Part shown: positions 8,592 to 18,465 of the stretch, one piece after another
How the letters are laid out: the number at the start of each line of letters is the position of its first letter
Numbering within the stretch: position 1 is the stretch's first letter
Assembly (NCBI GenBank): GCA_013426755.1
Contig: AP019861.1
Location: forward strand, 1,118,534-1,182,533
Direction of reading: 5' to 3'
DNA length: 64,000 nucleotides
DNA from: Spirochaetota bacterium
Lineage (GTDB): Bacteria > Spirochaetota > UBA12135 > COTS27
Made by a program: the position numbers and the translations under genes
The notes under the pieces: model-generated
The model's database searches: none
The model's input: only the letters and a program-made list of their open reading frames with translations
What the model was told of the DNA's origin: nothing

Positions 8592-9866
8592 TTATGACCA
8601 GGGGATGAATCCCATTTCTTTTTTCCCAAGGTCGCTTAGGTCTTCTAGATGACTTCGATGGGCGTAGGCTACTTCGCGATGTTCGGGAGCGAAATCGGGT
8701 GCGCTATGTCCTTTAAGGTAGGCTTGTTTTTGAAGTTCTAGATATTGGCGGTTGCGTTCGCAGAGGGGTGCGGAGCCGACATAAACGACACTACTGGTTT
8801 GATCTCCGCTGTGTTCGTTTTCGACGGCGTGAATGAGATCATGGTGCCACCAGACGGTGTCCCCTGGCTGCATGAGTGGAATGCTGACTAGTCCATTTAG
8901 GAGAATTTGATGCCATTCGTCATTGATAGCTTGTGCGCGAGCAGGTTCGGCGCCACAGAGAACCTCTTCTTGGATGTCGTCTTGGAATGGACGCATGAGC
9001 AGGTAGGCGGTGCTTTGCTTGACCATAGGAACGAGTTGTAGTGTGCCATCACCGGGTCCTTGTTTGGTGAGAGCCACCCATCCTTGGTAGGTTCTAAAAG
9101 CTCTACACACAGCAGGGGAAGGGATATTGGCAACTTCGTTACGATAAGCGCCATTGAAGGGGTCATAATTTTTCCAATTTCCTTCGAAGATGGGGTTATA
9201 GATTTTTTGATTGGCATTATCGATCCACCTTTCTACAGACCCGCCATCGATGTGCGGTGATAACCCAAGTGAAGTATCGCCTGGAGCTCGCATACGGAAT
9301 CTGTCTGCGTAGATGCATTCTTTATCAGGGTCAAAGTATTTGACGCCGTCGACTTCATGTTTCCAGAGATGATTGAGGAATTGTTTAGCTTTCGCCATAT
9401 TTTTATGCTGGCGAATATTCATTTGTGTATGAGACCAGTAGATATTGAAGATCTGTGGTTTTTTGCTGTCTAAGTCTGAGAAGTACTTATCGAGATTGGG
9501 GTCGATGTCCTGGTCGTAATATTTATTCTCTTCGATGTAATCGATGAGATTTTCGTACCATTGGGTCATTTGGGCGGAGTCTACGATGTTACGAATAACC
9601 ACAGCGCCGCGATTTAAGATGCGTTCTATCGTGGTTGCAGAGACCGTTTTATGTTCTATGTCTTCTAACTTGACTTCTGGGATAGCAGAGCCATACTGTT
9701 GGGTTTCGGTGTGGATTTTTTCGGTTTCTTCGGTCACTGCGGTGACAATATCCTTCCATGTTTCTTTTGCGTTTTTCTGCATTCGGTTGCGAAGCATGGT
9801 TTTGGTTTTCTTTTTGATCTCAGCAACTGCTGTAGGATTGTTCCAGTCTATGTTATTGGGTAGCAT
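8592..9866 (-). CDS. DUF1479 family protein (YbiU-like putative Fe(II)/2-oxoglutarate oxygenase)
   Basis: A 424-residue protein matching the length and layout of DUF1479/YbiU proteins. The double-stranded beta-helix metal motif is visible as His205-Ile-Asp207 (SPHIDGGS) with a distal His346 in LIHAVEN, which suggests a non-haem iron oxygenase; the reaction is not established. A good Shine-Dalgarno (GAGGAAAG) precedes the ATG. It is the first gene of the minus-strand sugar operon, about 140 bp upstream of the binding lipoprotein, so it may modify the transported compound. The family call is strong, the activity is inferred. Confidence 0.82.
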   Translation of the reverse strand: MLPNNIDWNNPTAVAEIKKKTKTMLRNRMQKNAKETWKDIVTAVTEETEKIHTETQQYGSAIPEVKLEDIEHKTVSATTIERILNRGAVVIRNIVDSAQMTQWYENLIDYIEENKYYDQDIDPNLDKYFSDLDSKKPQIFNIYWSHTQMNIRQHKNMAKAKQFLNHLWKHEVDGVKYFDPDKECIYADRFRMRAPGDTSLGLSPHIDGGSVERWIDNANQKIYNPIFEGNWKNYDPFNGAYRNEVANIPSPAVCRAFRTYQGWVALTKQGPGDGTLQLVPMVKQSTAYLLMRPFQDDIQEEVLCGAEPARAQAINDEWHQILLNGLVSIPLMQPGDTVWWHHDLIHAVENEHSGDQTSSVVYVGSAPLCERNRQYLELQKQAYLKGHSAPDFAPEHREVAYAHRSHLEDLSDLGKKEMGFIPWS

Positions 9867-10679
9867 GATTTCTTTCCTCGATTCAATTATAAATCTTATA
9901 AGTTACACTGCAGAGTTATATTGGGTTAGAGTTAGTGATACGTAGTTAATTATTTATAATCAATTTTCACAGCTTATTTTGTTACTATTTTAATAGTATA
10001 CCATCAATAGTGTATAATCAATTTAGCTACTTGTCTGATATTTTACAGTCATTATGTCAATTGTTTAGTGAAAGAAGTTTGGCGAAAGAAAAATATTGAA
10101 TTTACCCTTAAAGATAATTAAAAACAGCCATGATTCTCTATAAGAAGTGCCTGTGATTAAGATATTTAACGGGATTAACGGGAGAACTAGCATTGTAGTT
10201 CGTTAATGGAGGAACTCAATCAGATAAAGTATACTATCTTTACTGAATTATCTTTATTGAATTTTGTAAAATTCAGTAAAATTTTTATATCAATTCATAT
10301 CAATTAAGCCTGTTTAGACGGATTATGGTTTGATAGCAGTCAATTTATGTTTATTATGAAGGCTTTTGAATACGTGAGCGAGGGTATGTTAGTTAATTGT
10401 AAGATGTTTTTACGGAAGACGATTAAAAATTTATTACGGCTAAGAAATTATGAGCGATTTAGGTGCTCATATCTAGGTGCTAATATTTAAAAGATCAGCC
10501 AATTTAAAGAGCAGTTCATCCGATAATAGATTAGATTTAAGGCTGGATTTATATTTTTGAACTGTATTGTGTTATATTGTGTTAATGAGTGAGTTATTGT
10601 AAGTGTATTTTATTGCAATTGTATTCTTGGGGAGAATAACTGTATTATGCAGTAGAAATATGGCTATACAGTGGAAATA
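9867..10679. other. Intergenic region without a recognised gene
   Basis: About 810 bp, AT-rich, upstream of the DUF1479 gene and downstream of the minus-strand tRNA-Val. It probably holds the promoter of the sugar operon, but I see no convincing -35/-10 pair. No frame has coding character. Confidence 0.4.
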
Positions 10680-10751
10680 TGGGCGTAGCTGGATTTGAAC
10701 CAACGACCACCACCATGTCAAGGTGGCACTCTACCCCTGAGTTATACGCCC
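10680..10751 (-). tRNA. tRNA-Val (anticodon GAC)
   Basis: On the minus strand the acceptor arms GGGCGTA (10745-10751) and TACGCCC (10681-10687) pair fully, with discriminator A at 10680. The anticodon stem CCACC/GGTGG encloses the loop TTGACAT, so the anticodon is GAC (Val, GUC codon). The T-loop GTTCAAATC is present. CCA is not encoded. Confidence 0.93.
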
Positions 10752-10900
10752 CCAATGAATGTATTTAATGTACTTAATGTATTTCAATGTGTACTCAATG
10801 TATTTTAATGAATGTATTTCAATGCATTTTTAATATATTTCAATGTATTTTTATCAATATATTTCTATTACGAATACATTTCTATGATGGTTTTATCTTT
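10752..10900. repeat. Degenerate AATGTATTT repeats upstream of tRNA-Val
   Basis: A run of imperfect copies of an AATGTATTT/ATTTCAATG motif with spacing of about 10-25 bp. Nothing coding is seen. It lies directly 5' of the minus-strand tRNA. Confidence 0.5.
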
Positions 10901-11100
10901 TCTTGAAGTGATGCGCTTCTAATGGGTAATACGCTCCTGTTATGTTTAAAGTTGAAATGCGGTAAAAGAACAGAAAACCATGCTCAATCAGGAAAAATTA
11001 TACCATGATAGGATTTTGTTAAAGACAAATAATCTAATAATGATGATTGAATGGTGATTGGGTAGTGATTGAGTAATAATGATTTAAAGATGATTGAATA

Positions 11101-11316
11101 ACAATTGATGATTGAATAATAATTGATGTCTGGATAACAATTGATGTTTGGATAACAATTGATACTTGGATAACAATTGATGTTTGGATAACAATTGATG
11201 CCTGGATAATAATTGATGCCTGGATAATAATTGATGCCTGGATAATAATTGATGCCTGGATAATAATTGATGCCTGGATAATAATTGATGCCTGGATAAT
11301 AATTGATGCTTGAATA
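11101..11316. repeat. 18-bp tandem repeat, 12 copies
   Basis: Twelve units of AATAATTGATGCCTGGAT and variants at exact 18-bp spacing (the GAT of each unit falls at 11107, 11125 and so on to 11305). The middle units (about 11197-11304) are nearly identical and the flanking ones diverge, as expected from slippage. The period is a multiple of three, so long minus-strand frames are open through it, but they encode only the repeat. Confidence 0.9.
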
Positions 11317-11382
11317 ACAATTGGGTAATAATGATTGAATAATGGTTGTTAAGCGGCATAACAAGAGTATGATGATAAGAAT

Positions 11383-12612
11383 ATGATGAATTCCTCAGAT
11401 CACGACAAAAACTACAATGGACAACAGAGTTGGAGATTGTTTCAATCATCCTGGTTACTAATTGAGCGCTGGGTTCGTATGAGTATAAAAAATATGAATG
11501 TAAAGAAATTGTTATTATTATTACGGTTCGTTCGTGAAAAACTGGTTTTTAAGCCGTTTTTAAGGATATTGTTTTTGAGAATATTGTTTGTAGGGTCTAT
11601 AATTTTAAGCAATGTTGTTATGATTATTATCAATGGAAACGCAATTCAAGATTCTAATCGGCAGCCAGCAGCAGCCATTCTTTACGCTCAGGACCTCTGG
11701 AATAACAATCAAGGTTTTTTCACGCCAGCACAACAATTGCCACTTGGAACAATTATTGAGGTTATGTTCGATGATGATTTTGATTTTCGTTATGATTTAG
11801 AAGCGTCTAAAGGTAAATTGGGAGAATATAATGATATAAGTGTGCTTAAAGAATTTTTATTGCCGTTATTGGGTAATCGTGGAAATGCGTTAGAAGGGAC
11901 GCGAGATATTTCAATTCGCAGTCGTGAACGGCTTAGCGGTAGCATCGGTGCTGTGATTACAGCCTATAATCCCGCCAATAAGACCTATACACTCAATGTT
12001 GCTAGAGAAATCAACCTCAATAATGAAGACCGCGGGCAATTGAATTTCGCTGCGCAAGTTAATGGGAATCATATCAGCGAAGACCAGACAATTTCCGCCA
12101 CAAAGCTTGCCAATCTTACACTTTTTTATGAAAATAGACAAGATACCATTACATTTACTGAGGATGATTTCGAAAAACTCAATTTCCCGACCCAAGACGA
12201 AATAGCTGCCGTAAGAAAGCAAATTAAGGACATTAAACGGCAACGTCGTGAAACTGCTGAACAGGAAGCAGCTCAATTGTTACAAGAACAACTAGCGCTT
12301 CAATCCACCACACCGCTTACGCAATCACCTCCAGATCAGTCTCCATCATCACCAGAACAAGAGACTATTCCAAATAATAGCAGCACACCAACCACAATCA
12401 ATACAAATAGATCCGTTACCAATCAAATTATAGGACAAATTCCTAGAAATAACCTGCAGAGCGTGACCAATCAGATTATAGTTCGAGAGCCAATTGAAGG
12501 TCCAGAGGATGATCTTCCTGCGGTACCCGAGATAGAAATTGAATTGACCGAGACCAAAAAGCGTGAAATATTCCTGCAATTACTGAATATTTTCATAGAC
12601 GATTGGTTTTAA
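11383..12612 (+). CDS. Secreted or membrane-anchored protein with weak similarity to flagellar L-ring protein FlgH
   Basis: A 409-residue ORF; a start at 11479 (MSIKNMNVKK) is also possible. A basic segment followed by a hydrophobic stretch at about residues 60-84 looks like an uncleaved or cleaved signal. The next domain (about 95-245) contains ILYAQDLWNNN, GSIGAVITAYN, TYTLNVAREINL and an ISATKLANLTLFY segment. Their order recalls the FlgH pattern, in which a GSG-type strand precedes a signature ending in V.S..IAdA.I.Y. From about 270 the sequence becomes charged, then Pro/Gln/Ser/Thr-rich, with the repeated phrase SVTNQII, and it ends in an acidic tail. FlgH identity is a tentative reading; no flagellar gene is nearby. 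Confidence 0.5.
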   Translation: MMNSSDHDKNYNGQQSWRLFQSSWLLIERWVRMSIKNMNVKKLLLLLRFVREKLVFKPFLRILFLRILFVGSIILSNVVMIIINGNAIQDSNRQPAAAILYAQDLWNNNQGFFTPAQQLPLGTIIEVMFDDDFDFRYDLEASKGKLGEYNDISVLKEFLLPLLGNRGNALEGTRDISIRSRERLSGSIGAVITAYNPANKTYTLNVAREINLNNEDRGQLNFAAQVNGNHISEDQTISATKLANLTLFYENRQDTITFTEDDFEKLNFPTQDEIAAVRKQIKDIKRQRRETAEQEAAQLLQEQLALQSTTPLTQSPPDQSPSSPEQETIPNNSSTPTTINTNRSVTNQIIGQIPRNNLQSVTNQIIVREPIEGPEDDLPAVPEIEIELTETKKREIFLQLLNIFIDDWF

Positions 12613-13489
12613 CCCCGTGTTATCGGATCATTCAATTAAAGCCACCATGACTCAGTTAAAGCAATGTTACAAAGACAATGTTATAAAGACAATGTTATTA
12701 ATCAATGTTATTAATGAATATTGTTTATCGGTGTTGTTAATCAATGTTGTTAATCAATGTTATTAATGAATATTGTTTATCGATGTTGTTAATCAATGTT
12801 ACTAATGAATATTGTTAATGAATGCTGTTGGTTAATGTAATTTAACTGTAAAGCGATTGATGTAATGCGACTCCCATCAATCTATTTATGACGCGCTTCC
12901 CATCAATTATTTACTGCTTCATCGACTGTTCAGGCGTTAGTGCTGGAATTATGCCGCAGTGTCTTAATATCATTGACAATTTATAACTCAATGTCTTCTC
13001 TGTATTCCTTATAATTGAACGTCTTCTCTACATTCTTATCTTATCGATAAGAATAGAATCATTGATAAACTGCGGAGCGTAAATCTGCAGAGCGTAAATC
13101 TGCAGAGTGTAAACTGTGGAGCGTGAACTGTGGAGCTTATGGGTACAGATTTTTAAGTTTACAGAGCGTATACTGGGAAATGAGCAGAGACATATTGGGA
13201 AATGAGCAGAGATCTTCGAACTTATTTTGGATTCACTTACTAAGGGTAGTGTAAAATTGGTAACGTAAAATTGGATATAAATTTGTTGTACGGTTATAAG
13301 ATTTAGAGTACAATAGTAAGTTTTATGGAGAATCGTAGATTTTATGGCGAATTTTGCTGTAAAACCGCTAGGCGACTTGAGAAGGGACTAGCCCATAAAT
13401 AGCAATTTTTGCTGTAAAACCGCTAGGTTGTCAAGGAAGGAAGCGAATAATAAAGGATTTTGGGGAAAGAAGTAAGGGATTATTATAGA
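12613..13489. repeat. Repeat-rich intergenic region upstream of dnaE
   Basis: No gene is seen. Positions about 12670-12830 are built of variants of AATGTTGTTAATCAATGTTATT. About 13070-13200 has repeated GGAGCGTAAACTG phrases. At 13350-13372 and 13404-13427 a 22-bp phrase (TTTTGCTGTAAAACCGCTAGG) is duplicated with about 55-bp spacing, followed by similar G/A-rich runs. This pair is the most GC-rich part of the gap and lies 60-140 bp before dnaE, so it may be a tandem regulatory site. Confidence 0.5.
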
Positions 13490-16400
13490 ATGGATTTTGT
13501 TCATATTCACACACATTCTGATTATTCTTGTCTGCAGTCATTGGCGTCTGTTGCGAAATTAGTAGAGCGGTGTTCTACTTACAATATGCCTGGGATGGCT
13601 CTGACGGATATAGGTAACCTTTACGGTGCGATGGAATTTTTTGAATTGGCTTCACGTGCTAAGATAAATCCAATTATTGGGAGTGAATTTTATATCCAGA
13701 GCAACCATTTTAAAGAAACCAATGAGACGACTAGATTAAGTCGTGCTAAAAATAGAGGCAAAATGCGCTCTATAAACGAAGACCTCAATATGCCCTTTGG
13801 TGTTTACAGAGTCATTCTGCTAGCTGAAACAGACGAAGGGTATAAAAATCTGATACAATTGAGTACATTGTCCTATGATCAGACGATTAGAAAATTCCCA
13901 ACGATAACATTCGAGCAATTATCTAAGTATAAAGCGGGATTGATCTGTATTTCTGGCGGTAGGGGGAGCGAGCTTTTTGATACATTGAAGAGAAACAATA
14001 TCGCTTCAGCAAAGACAATTGCAACGGAATATCTGCAGATCTTTGGTAAAGATCACTATTTTTTGGAGATTGAAGACCATAATCACGACAGTTATCGCGT
14101 TGTTACGCAAGCAACGATTGAGCTCTCAGAGAAATTGCAATTGCCACTTATAGCCTGCAATGAAGTTCATTATCTAGACAAGGAGGATTGGTACAGTCAC
14201 GAAGTGATGTTATGTATTGCCAATCAGCATCTTATCACCACTAAAAAGGGTATAGGAAGAAACAAACATTCTTATTTAGTAGGAACGGGCTATCATTTCA
14301 AGTCTGAACAGGAAATGGCGGTTCATTTTGAGCATGTGCCTGCAGCTCTTAAAAACACATTGCGTATCAATGATCGATGTCGCATCAATATTCGTGATAA
14401 AACGTTTCATATGCCCAAATTCACGATACCGGATGATAACGATCCAGCGACGTATATTGAGAACATTGTAGCTGCTAAGCTTAAATTGCTATTTAAGGAT
14501 GAGGAAGTGCCTGATCTTTATTGGGATCGCGTTAGAGATGAGCTCGAGGTGATTAATTCTATGGGTTTTGCGGAATATTTTCTTATTGTGGCAGATATTA
14601 TCAATGCAGCTAGAGAACGTTCTATTTTAGTAGGCCCTGGTCGTGGTTCGATAGTTGGGTCTCTGGTCGGTTATGTTCTGGGCATAACTGACTTAGACCC
14701 TATTCATTACGATCTACTTTTTGAGAGATTTCTTACCAAAGGACGTGTTTCAATGCCTGATATTGACATTGATTTTCAAGATGATCGTCGTGATGAGGTT
14801 ATTGAATATATTAGAATGAAATATGGCATGGAGAATACGTGTCAGATCATTACGTATGGGAGATTGAAGGCGCGAGCGGTTTTTAAGGACGTCAGTCGTG
14901 TCTTCAATATTGATTTTCAAACTTCGAATCGGCTATCTACTCTGATTAGCAGCTATGGTGCTGCGGATGATGATGGAAGTGATAGCCAGCCCCTATCTAG
15001 TTTGCAGGTCTCTTATGAAAATAGCAATGAACTTAAAAACCAGATCTTTGCTAGCGAACAGCTCAAACAGGTTTATCTGCATTCGCTCAAGCTAGAAAAT
15101 CTGATTCGGCAGACGAGCATTCATGCAGCAGGCGTTGTTATTGCGGATAAACCGCTTCACAATTACATTCCATTGACTAAAAATGAAGAAGACAGTGCGG
15201 TTTCGCAGTATGATGGTCGTTTTTTGGAGAGTCACTGTGGTCTGCTTAAAATGGATATTTTGGGATTGCGTGCGCTCAGTTTGATTCAAAATGCGGTTGC
15301 TGAGATTAGGCGCTGTGAGAACGAGGCTCTTGATTGGCGAGAATTCCCACTTAATGACAGCCGCACGTTCCAATTTTTTACTAAGGGAATGACTGTGGGG
15401 ATTTTTCAATTTGAATCTGAGGGCATGACGCGTTATTTACAGGAATTGCGACCGCATAGTGTTGAGGAACTTACGGCTATGAATGCGCTTTATCGTCCTG
15501 GTCCGCTTGCATGGATTCCTGTGTATATTGCTAGAAAGCATGGTCGTGCGCCTACTTTCCAGAACAGTGCCGATAGAGACCGCTATCTTGCGCTTGAAAA
15601 GCTGTGTGATCGGTTTGATTTGCTTAGCAAAGTTCTCGCTCCGACTAAGTATATTCCTGTTTTTCAGGAACAGATCATGCAGATCTGTCGTGTTTTTGCT
15701 GGGTTTTCACTAGCTGAAGCGGATAGCATTAGAAAGGCAATGGGGAAGAAAGATAGGAATCTCATTGCTTCATTTCGTAAAAAATTTATTGATGGGGCGA
15801 TGCGGCTCAAACACAAAGAGGCGGATGCTGTTTTTCTTTATGATGAAATTATTGAAGCTTTTGCTGGTTATGGATTTAATAAATCGCACGCTGCAGGTTA
15901 TGCTATCTTAGCCTATCGTGTTGCCTATATTAAAGCGAATTTTCCTGCTTATTTTATAGCGGCTTTCTTAAATAGTGAGATTAACTCACTTCGTGAGGCT
16001 AAAATGCGCCGTGTTTTTCAAGAATGTTCCTTCAATAAGATCACTATCCTTCCTCCTGATATTAACACAGCAACAACCTTTTTCCAAAATCGTAATGGAA
16101 CCATTAGCTTTGCTTTTAATGCCATTAAAGGTATTAGCAAGCATACGGCTCAGGCTATTGTCGCTGAGCGTGAAAAGGGTCTTTTTACCAGTTTCAGTCA
16201 TTTTTTAAGCCGCATGACACGTTATGTTGAAACATTGCCTGAAGAACAGCACCGCAGCATTTTTACCAAGCAGACAGTAGAAGCCCTCATTAAAGCACAG
16301 TGCTTCGACTCCCTTTACACGCCAACATGTATTGAGAAAAATACTCCTACAAATAAACTCACAAATACTCTCACAGATACTCCTGCAGATATTCCTACAA

Positions 16401-17539
16401 AAGCTCCTGCAGATGGACATGCAAATACTTCTACAGACGCTCCTATAAAATCACGTGATACTTCTAACCAGGAAGCTACGTCTCCAATTGAAAATTCACA
16501 AGCGATCACACCACCGACTTTGTTAAAGGTATCAGAATTGCGCGCAGATATTCTCCTCAAACTTTATGCGAGTATTCAAAGCATTATTGATACCGAGATC
16601 AATATGTACAGAGGTGGGCAGCAGAGTTTATTTTCAGTCGCTAATGACGAGAATACAGCAGCAATCACGGCTACTTCTTCCATAACGCGCACGTCTCCTT
16701 ATATCCTAGAAGCACAAGTACTTAAAAAGCTAAAATTAGCCACTCCTAGTCGTAAAGACGTTCTTAAAACACTAGAAAAAGAGATTCTGGCATTTAATTT
16801 TCGTGAAGACCCTACCCTGAAATACACACAAGTGTTTAAAGAACTGACCAATTTTGATGCCAGTTTGCCTAGTTCGTGGACTGAAAACAAGGCGTTAACA
16901 TTGGCAGGTATTTTGGAAGAGGTCATGATCCGCTTCACTAAAAAAAACAACGAAGAAATGAGCATTTTAAAGGTTAACAATGGACTGAGAGTCTTTGAAT
17001 GCGTCTGTTTCCCTAAAACATGGGCAGAATTGAAAAATATGACGCAACCCAATCCAAGCACACCACCACAGCACAAAAAAACCGACCAGTCACCAGTAGC
17101 TACACCAGTAGCTACGCTTGTTTTAGATATGCCTATAAAAATAATGGGATTCTTTAAAAAAAATTACAATCGTAACGATATATTGTCTATTGTAGTCAAT
17201 AAAATAACCCCCATCACTACCGAAGACGAAAAGCAAGCAAATCGCAACGATAAAACCCAGCAATCCAATCATACAACCCATTCCACTCAGCGACTAGAAA
17301 AACTTATTATTACATTCACAGGTGAAGTCAGCGCTGATACACTCACTTCTATCAAACAACTTTTAGAAGAGTCCCCTAAGGGCAATCTCAAAGTGTATCT
17401 GGTGATGAAAGAAACACATCATGCTATGGCTAGACGCCAGACCCTCTTCTTAGGCAATACAATTAGTGTCCAGTTGACCGAAACATTACGGGCTAAACTT
17501 AGAAAAATAGATGCAGTCACCAATGTCGAACTTTGTTAG
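13490..17539 (+). CDS. dnaE: DNA polymerase III alpha subunit
   Basis: The replicative C-family polymerase, 1349 residues from the ATG at 13490; the frame also opens at a TTG at 13460 that lacks suitable spacing. The N-terminal PHP domain starts DFVHIHTHSDYS with His7/His9. Catalytic aspartates are Asp424 and Asp426 in MPDIDIDF, and a third candidate is Asp589 in KMDILGL. The glycine loop GPGRGSIVGSLVGYV is just upstream near 380. The helix-hairpin-helix region and a C-terminal OB-like domain follow. It is longer than the usual about 1150 residues, mainly because of Thr/Pro/Asp-rich insertions, the clearest at residues about 950-990, and another spacer near 1190-1210. It is monocistronic. Confidence 0.95.
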   Translation: MDFVHIHTHSDYSCLQSLASVAKLVERCSTYNMPGMALTDIGNLYGAMEFFELASRAKINPIIGSEFYIQSNHFKETNETTRLSRAKNRGKMRSINEDLNMPFGVYRVILLAETDEGYKNLIQLSTLSYDQTIRKFPTITFEQLSKYKAGLICISGGRGSELFDTLKRNNIASAKTIATEYLQIFGKDHYFLEIEDHNHDSYRVVTQATIELSEKLQLPLIACNEVHYLDKEDWYSHEVMLCIANQHLITTKKGIGRNKHSYLVGTGYHFKSEQEMAVHFEHVPAALKNTLRINDRCRINIRDKTFHMPKFTIPDDNDPATYIENIVAAKLKLLFKDEEVPDLYWDRVRDELEVINSMGFAEYFLIVADIINAARERSILVGPGRGSIVGSLVGYVLGITDLDPIHYDLLFERFLTKGRVSMPDIDIDFQDDRRDEVIEYIRMKYGMENTCQIITYGRLKARAVFKDVSRVFNIDFQTSNRLSTLISSYGAADDDGSDSQPLSSLQVSYENSNELKNQIFASEQLKQVYLHSLKLENLIRQTSIHAAGVVIADKPLHNYIPLTKNEEDSAVSQYDGRFLESHCGLLKMDILGLRALSLIQNAVAEIRRCENEALDWREFPLNDSRTFQFFTKGMTVGIFQFESEGMTRYLQELRPHSVEELTAMNALYRPGPLAWIPVYIARKHGRAPTFQNSADRDRYLALEKLCDRFDLLSKVLAPTKYIPVFQEQIMQICRVFAGFSLAEADSIRKAMGKKDRNLIASFRKKFIDGAMRLKHKEADAVFLYDEIIEAFAGYGFNKSHAAGYAILAYRVAYIKANFPAYFIAAFLNSEINSLREAKMRRVFQECSFNKITILPPDINTATTFFQNRNGTISFAFNAIKGISKHTAQAIVAEREKGLFTSFSHFLSRMTRYVETLPEEQHRSIFTKQTVEALIKAQCFDSLYTPTCIEKNTPTNKLTNTLTDTPADIPTKAPADGHANTSTDAPIKSRDTSNQEATSPIENSQAITPPTLLKVSELRADILLKLYASIQSIIDTEINMYRGGQQSLFSVANDENTAAITATSSITRTSPYILEAQVLKKLKLATPSRKDVLKTLEKEILAFNFREDPTLKYTQVFKELTNFDASLPSSWTENKALTLAGILEEVMIRFTKKNNEEMSILKVNNGLRVFECVCFPKTWAELKNMTQPNPSTPPQHKKTDQSPVATPVATLVLDMPIKIMGFFKKNYNRNDILSIVVNKITPITTEDEKQANRNDKTQQSNHTTHSTQRLEKLIITFTGEVSADTLTSIKQLLEESPKGNLKVYLVMKETHHAMARRQTLFLGNTISVQLTETLRAKLRKIDAVTNVELC

Positions 17540-17773
17540 CACTTTGAATGGACGACTCTTCTAGTAAAAGAACACATGTTCCAATAAGCAATCAATCCAA
17601 TAAGCAATCAATAATAGACAGTAAGGGGTTTCATAAGCGATGAGTCACTTCATTGTCTTTATAAATGGCGTAGGTAAATGGTGTAGACGGTGATAGGTTT
17701 AGTCATTGAGACAGTTTTTAATGGCTTAATGAGGCTAAATTGAGGCTAAATCTATTTAGTATTTTTTTTGTTA

Positions 17774-18295
17774 TTAACTCTGTGTTTTTTGTGTGAGGAG
17801 CAGTAAATTACATTTAGCGAATAAATCTGCATCGGAATACGGTTTTCCTAAGTATCCAAAAAATCCGTGCTCAAGTAGACGATGGGTCGTCTCACTGTCG
17901 TTATAAGCTGTGCAGGCAATGATAGGTTTAGTTGCTGAGATAGTTTTGAATTTCTTAATGAGGTCAAAACCATTGATATCTGGTAGCATAATATCCATAA
18001 ACACTCCGCTAAGCTGTAGGAGGTATTTACGGTAGCATGCAAGGGCACTTGCTCCGTCCTTAGCAATAATGAAGTGACTCTTCGTGTACTTTTTTAGCAT
18101 GAGTTTTAGCATATCTATTCCAATCACTTCATCTTCTATGATAAGAATAAAGGGATTAGCTGCTGGCGTTGTTTTTATGATGATTAGATCGTTGTCGCTT
18201 TGAAGCCCTTCATAAGTATTCGCATCAGGTGAGATATGACGGGATCGAGTAGGCGTCTGTTCTAGTGTTTGATCTAGAGAACGAGGTGTTTTCAT
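17774..18295 (-). CDS. Single-domain response regulator
   Basis: 173 residues: a 45-residue hydrophilic N-terminal extension followed by one receiver domain and no output domain. The acidic pocket is Glu54/Asp55, the phospho-acceptor is Asp101 in FMDIMLPDINGFD, the switch Thr is 129 in CTAYND, and the conserved Lys is 151 in LGKPYS. All key residues are intact. It lies 170 bp downstream of the kinase-like gene on the same strand, so they probably form a pair. Lacking an output domain, it probably signals by protein-protein contact, as CheY-like and Spo0F-like proteins do. Confidence 0.85.
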   Translation of the reverse strand: MKTPRSLDQTLEQTPTRSRHISPDANTYEGLQSDNDLIIIKTTPAANPFILIIEDEVIGIDMLKLMLKKYTKSHFIIAKDGASALACYRKYLLQLSGVFMDIMLPDINGFDLIKKFKTISATKPIIACTAYNDSETTHRLLEHGFFGYLGKPYSDADLFAKCNLLLLTQKTQS

Positions 18296-18465
18296 GTCGA
18301 TATGAGGTTACTAATTTCAATGATGATTTTTTAAAGCTACGCGGTTTCATAAAGATTTTAGTAAATAGTGTATTGATTGGGTGGTGAGCTATTTTGTAAA
18401 GGAGTTTTAGAGCGCACTGTACTGCATTGCACTGCATTATATTGTATTGATGGCGTGGTAAAAAA

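Noticed and set aside
10984..11449. Two overlapping minus-strand frames of 121-126 residues
   Set aside because: They are translations of the 18-bp tandem repeat, which is a multiple of three; no ribosome site or family.
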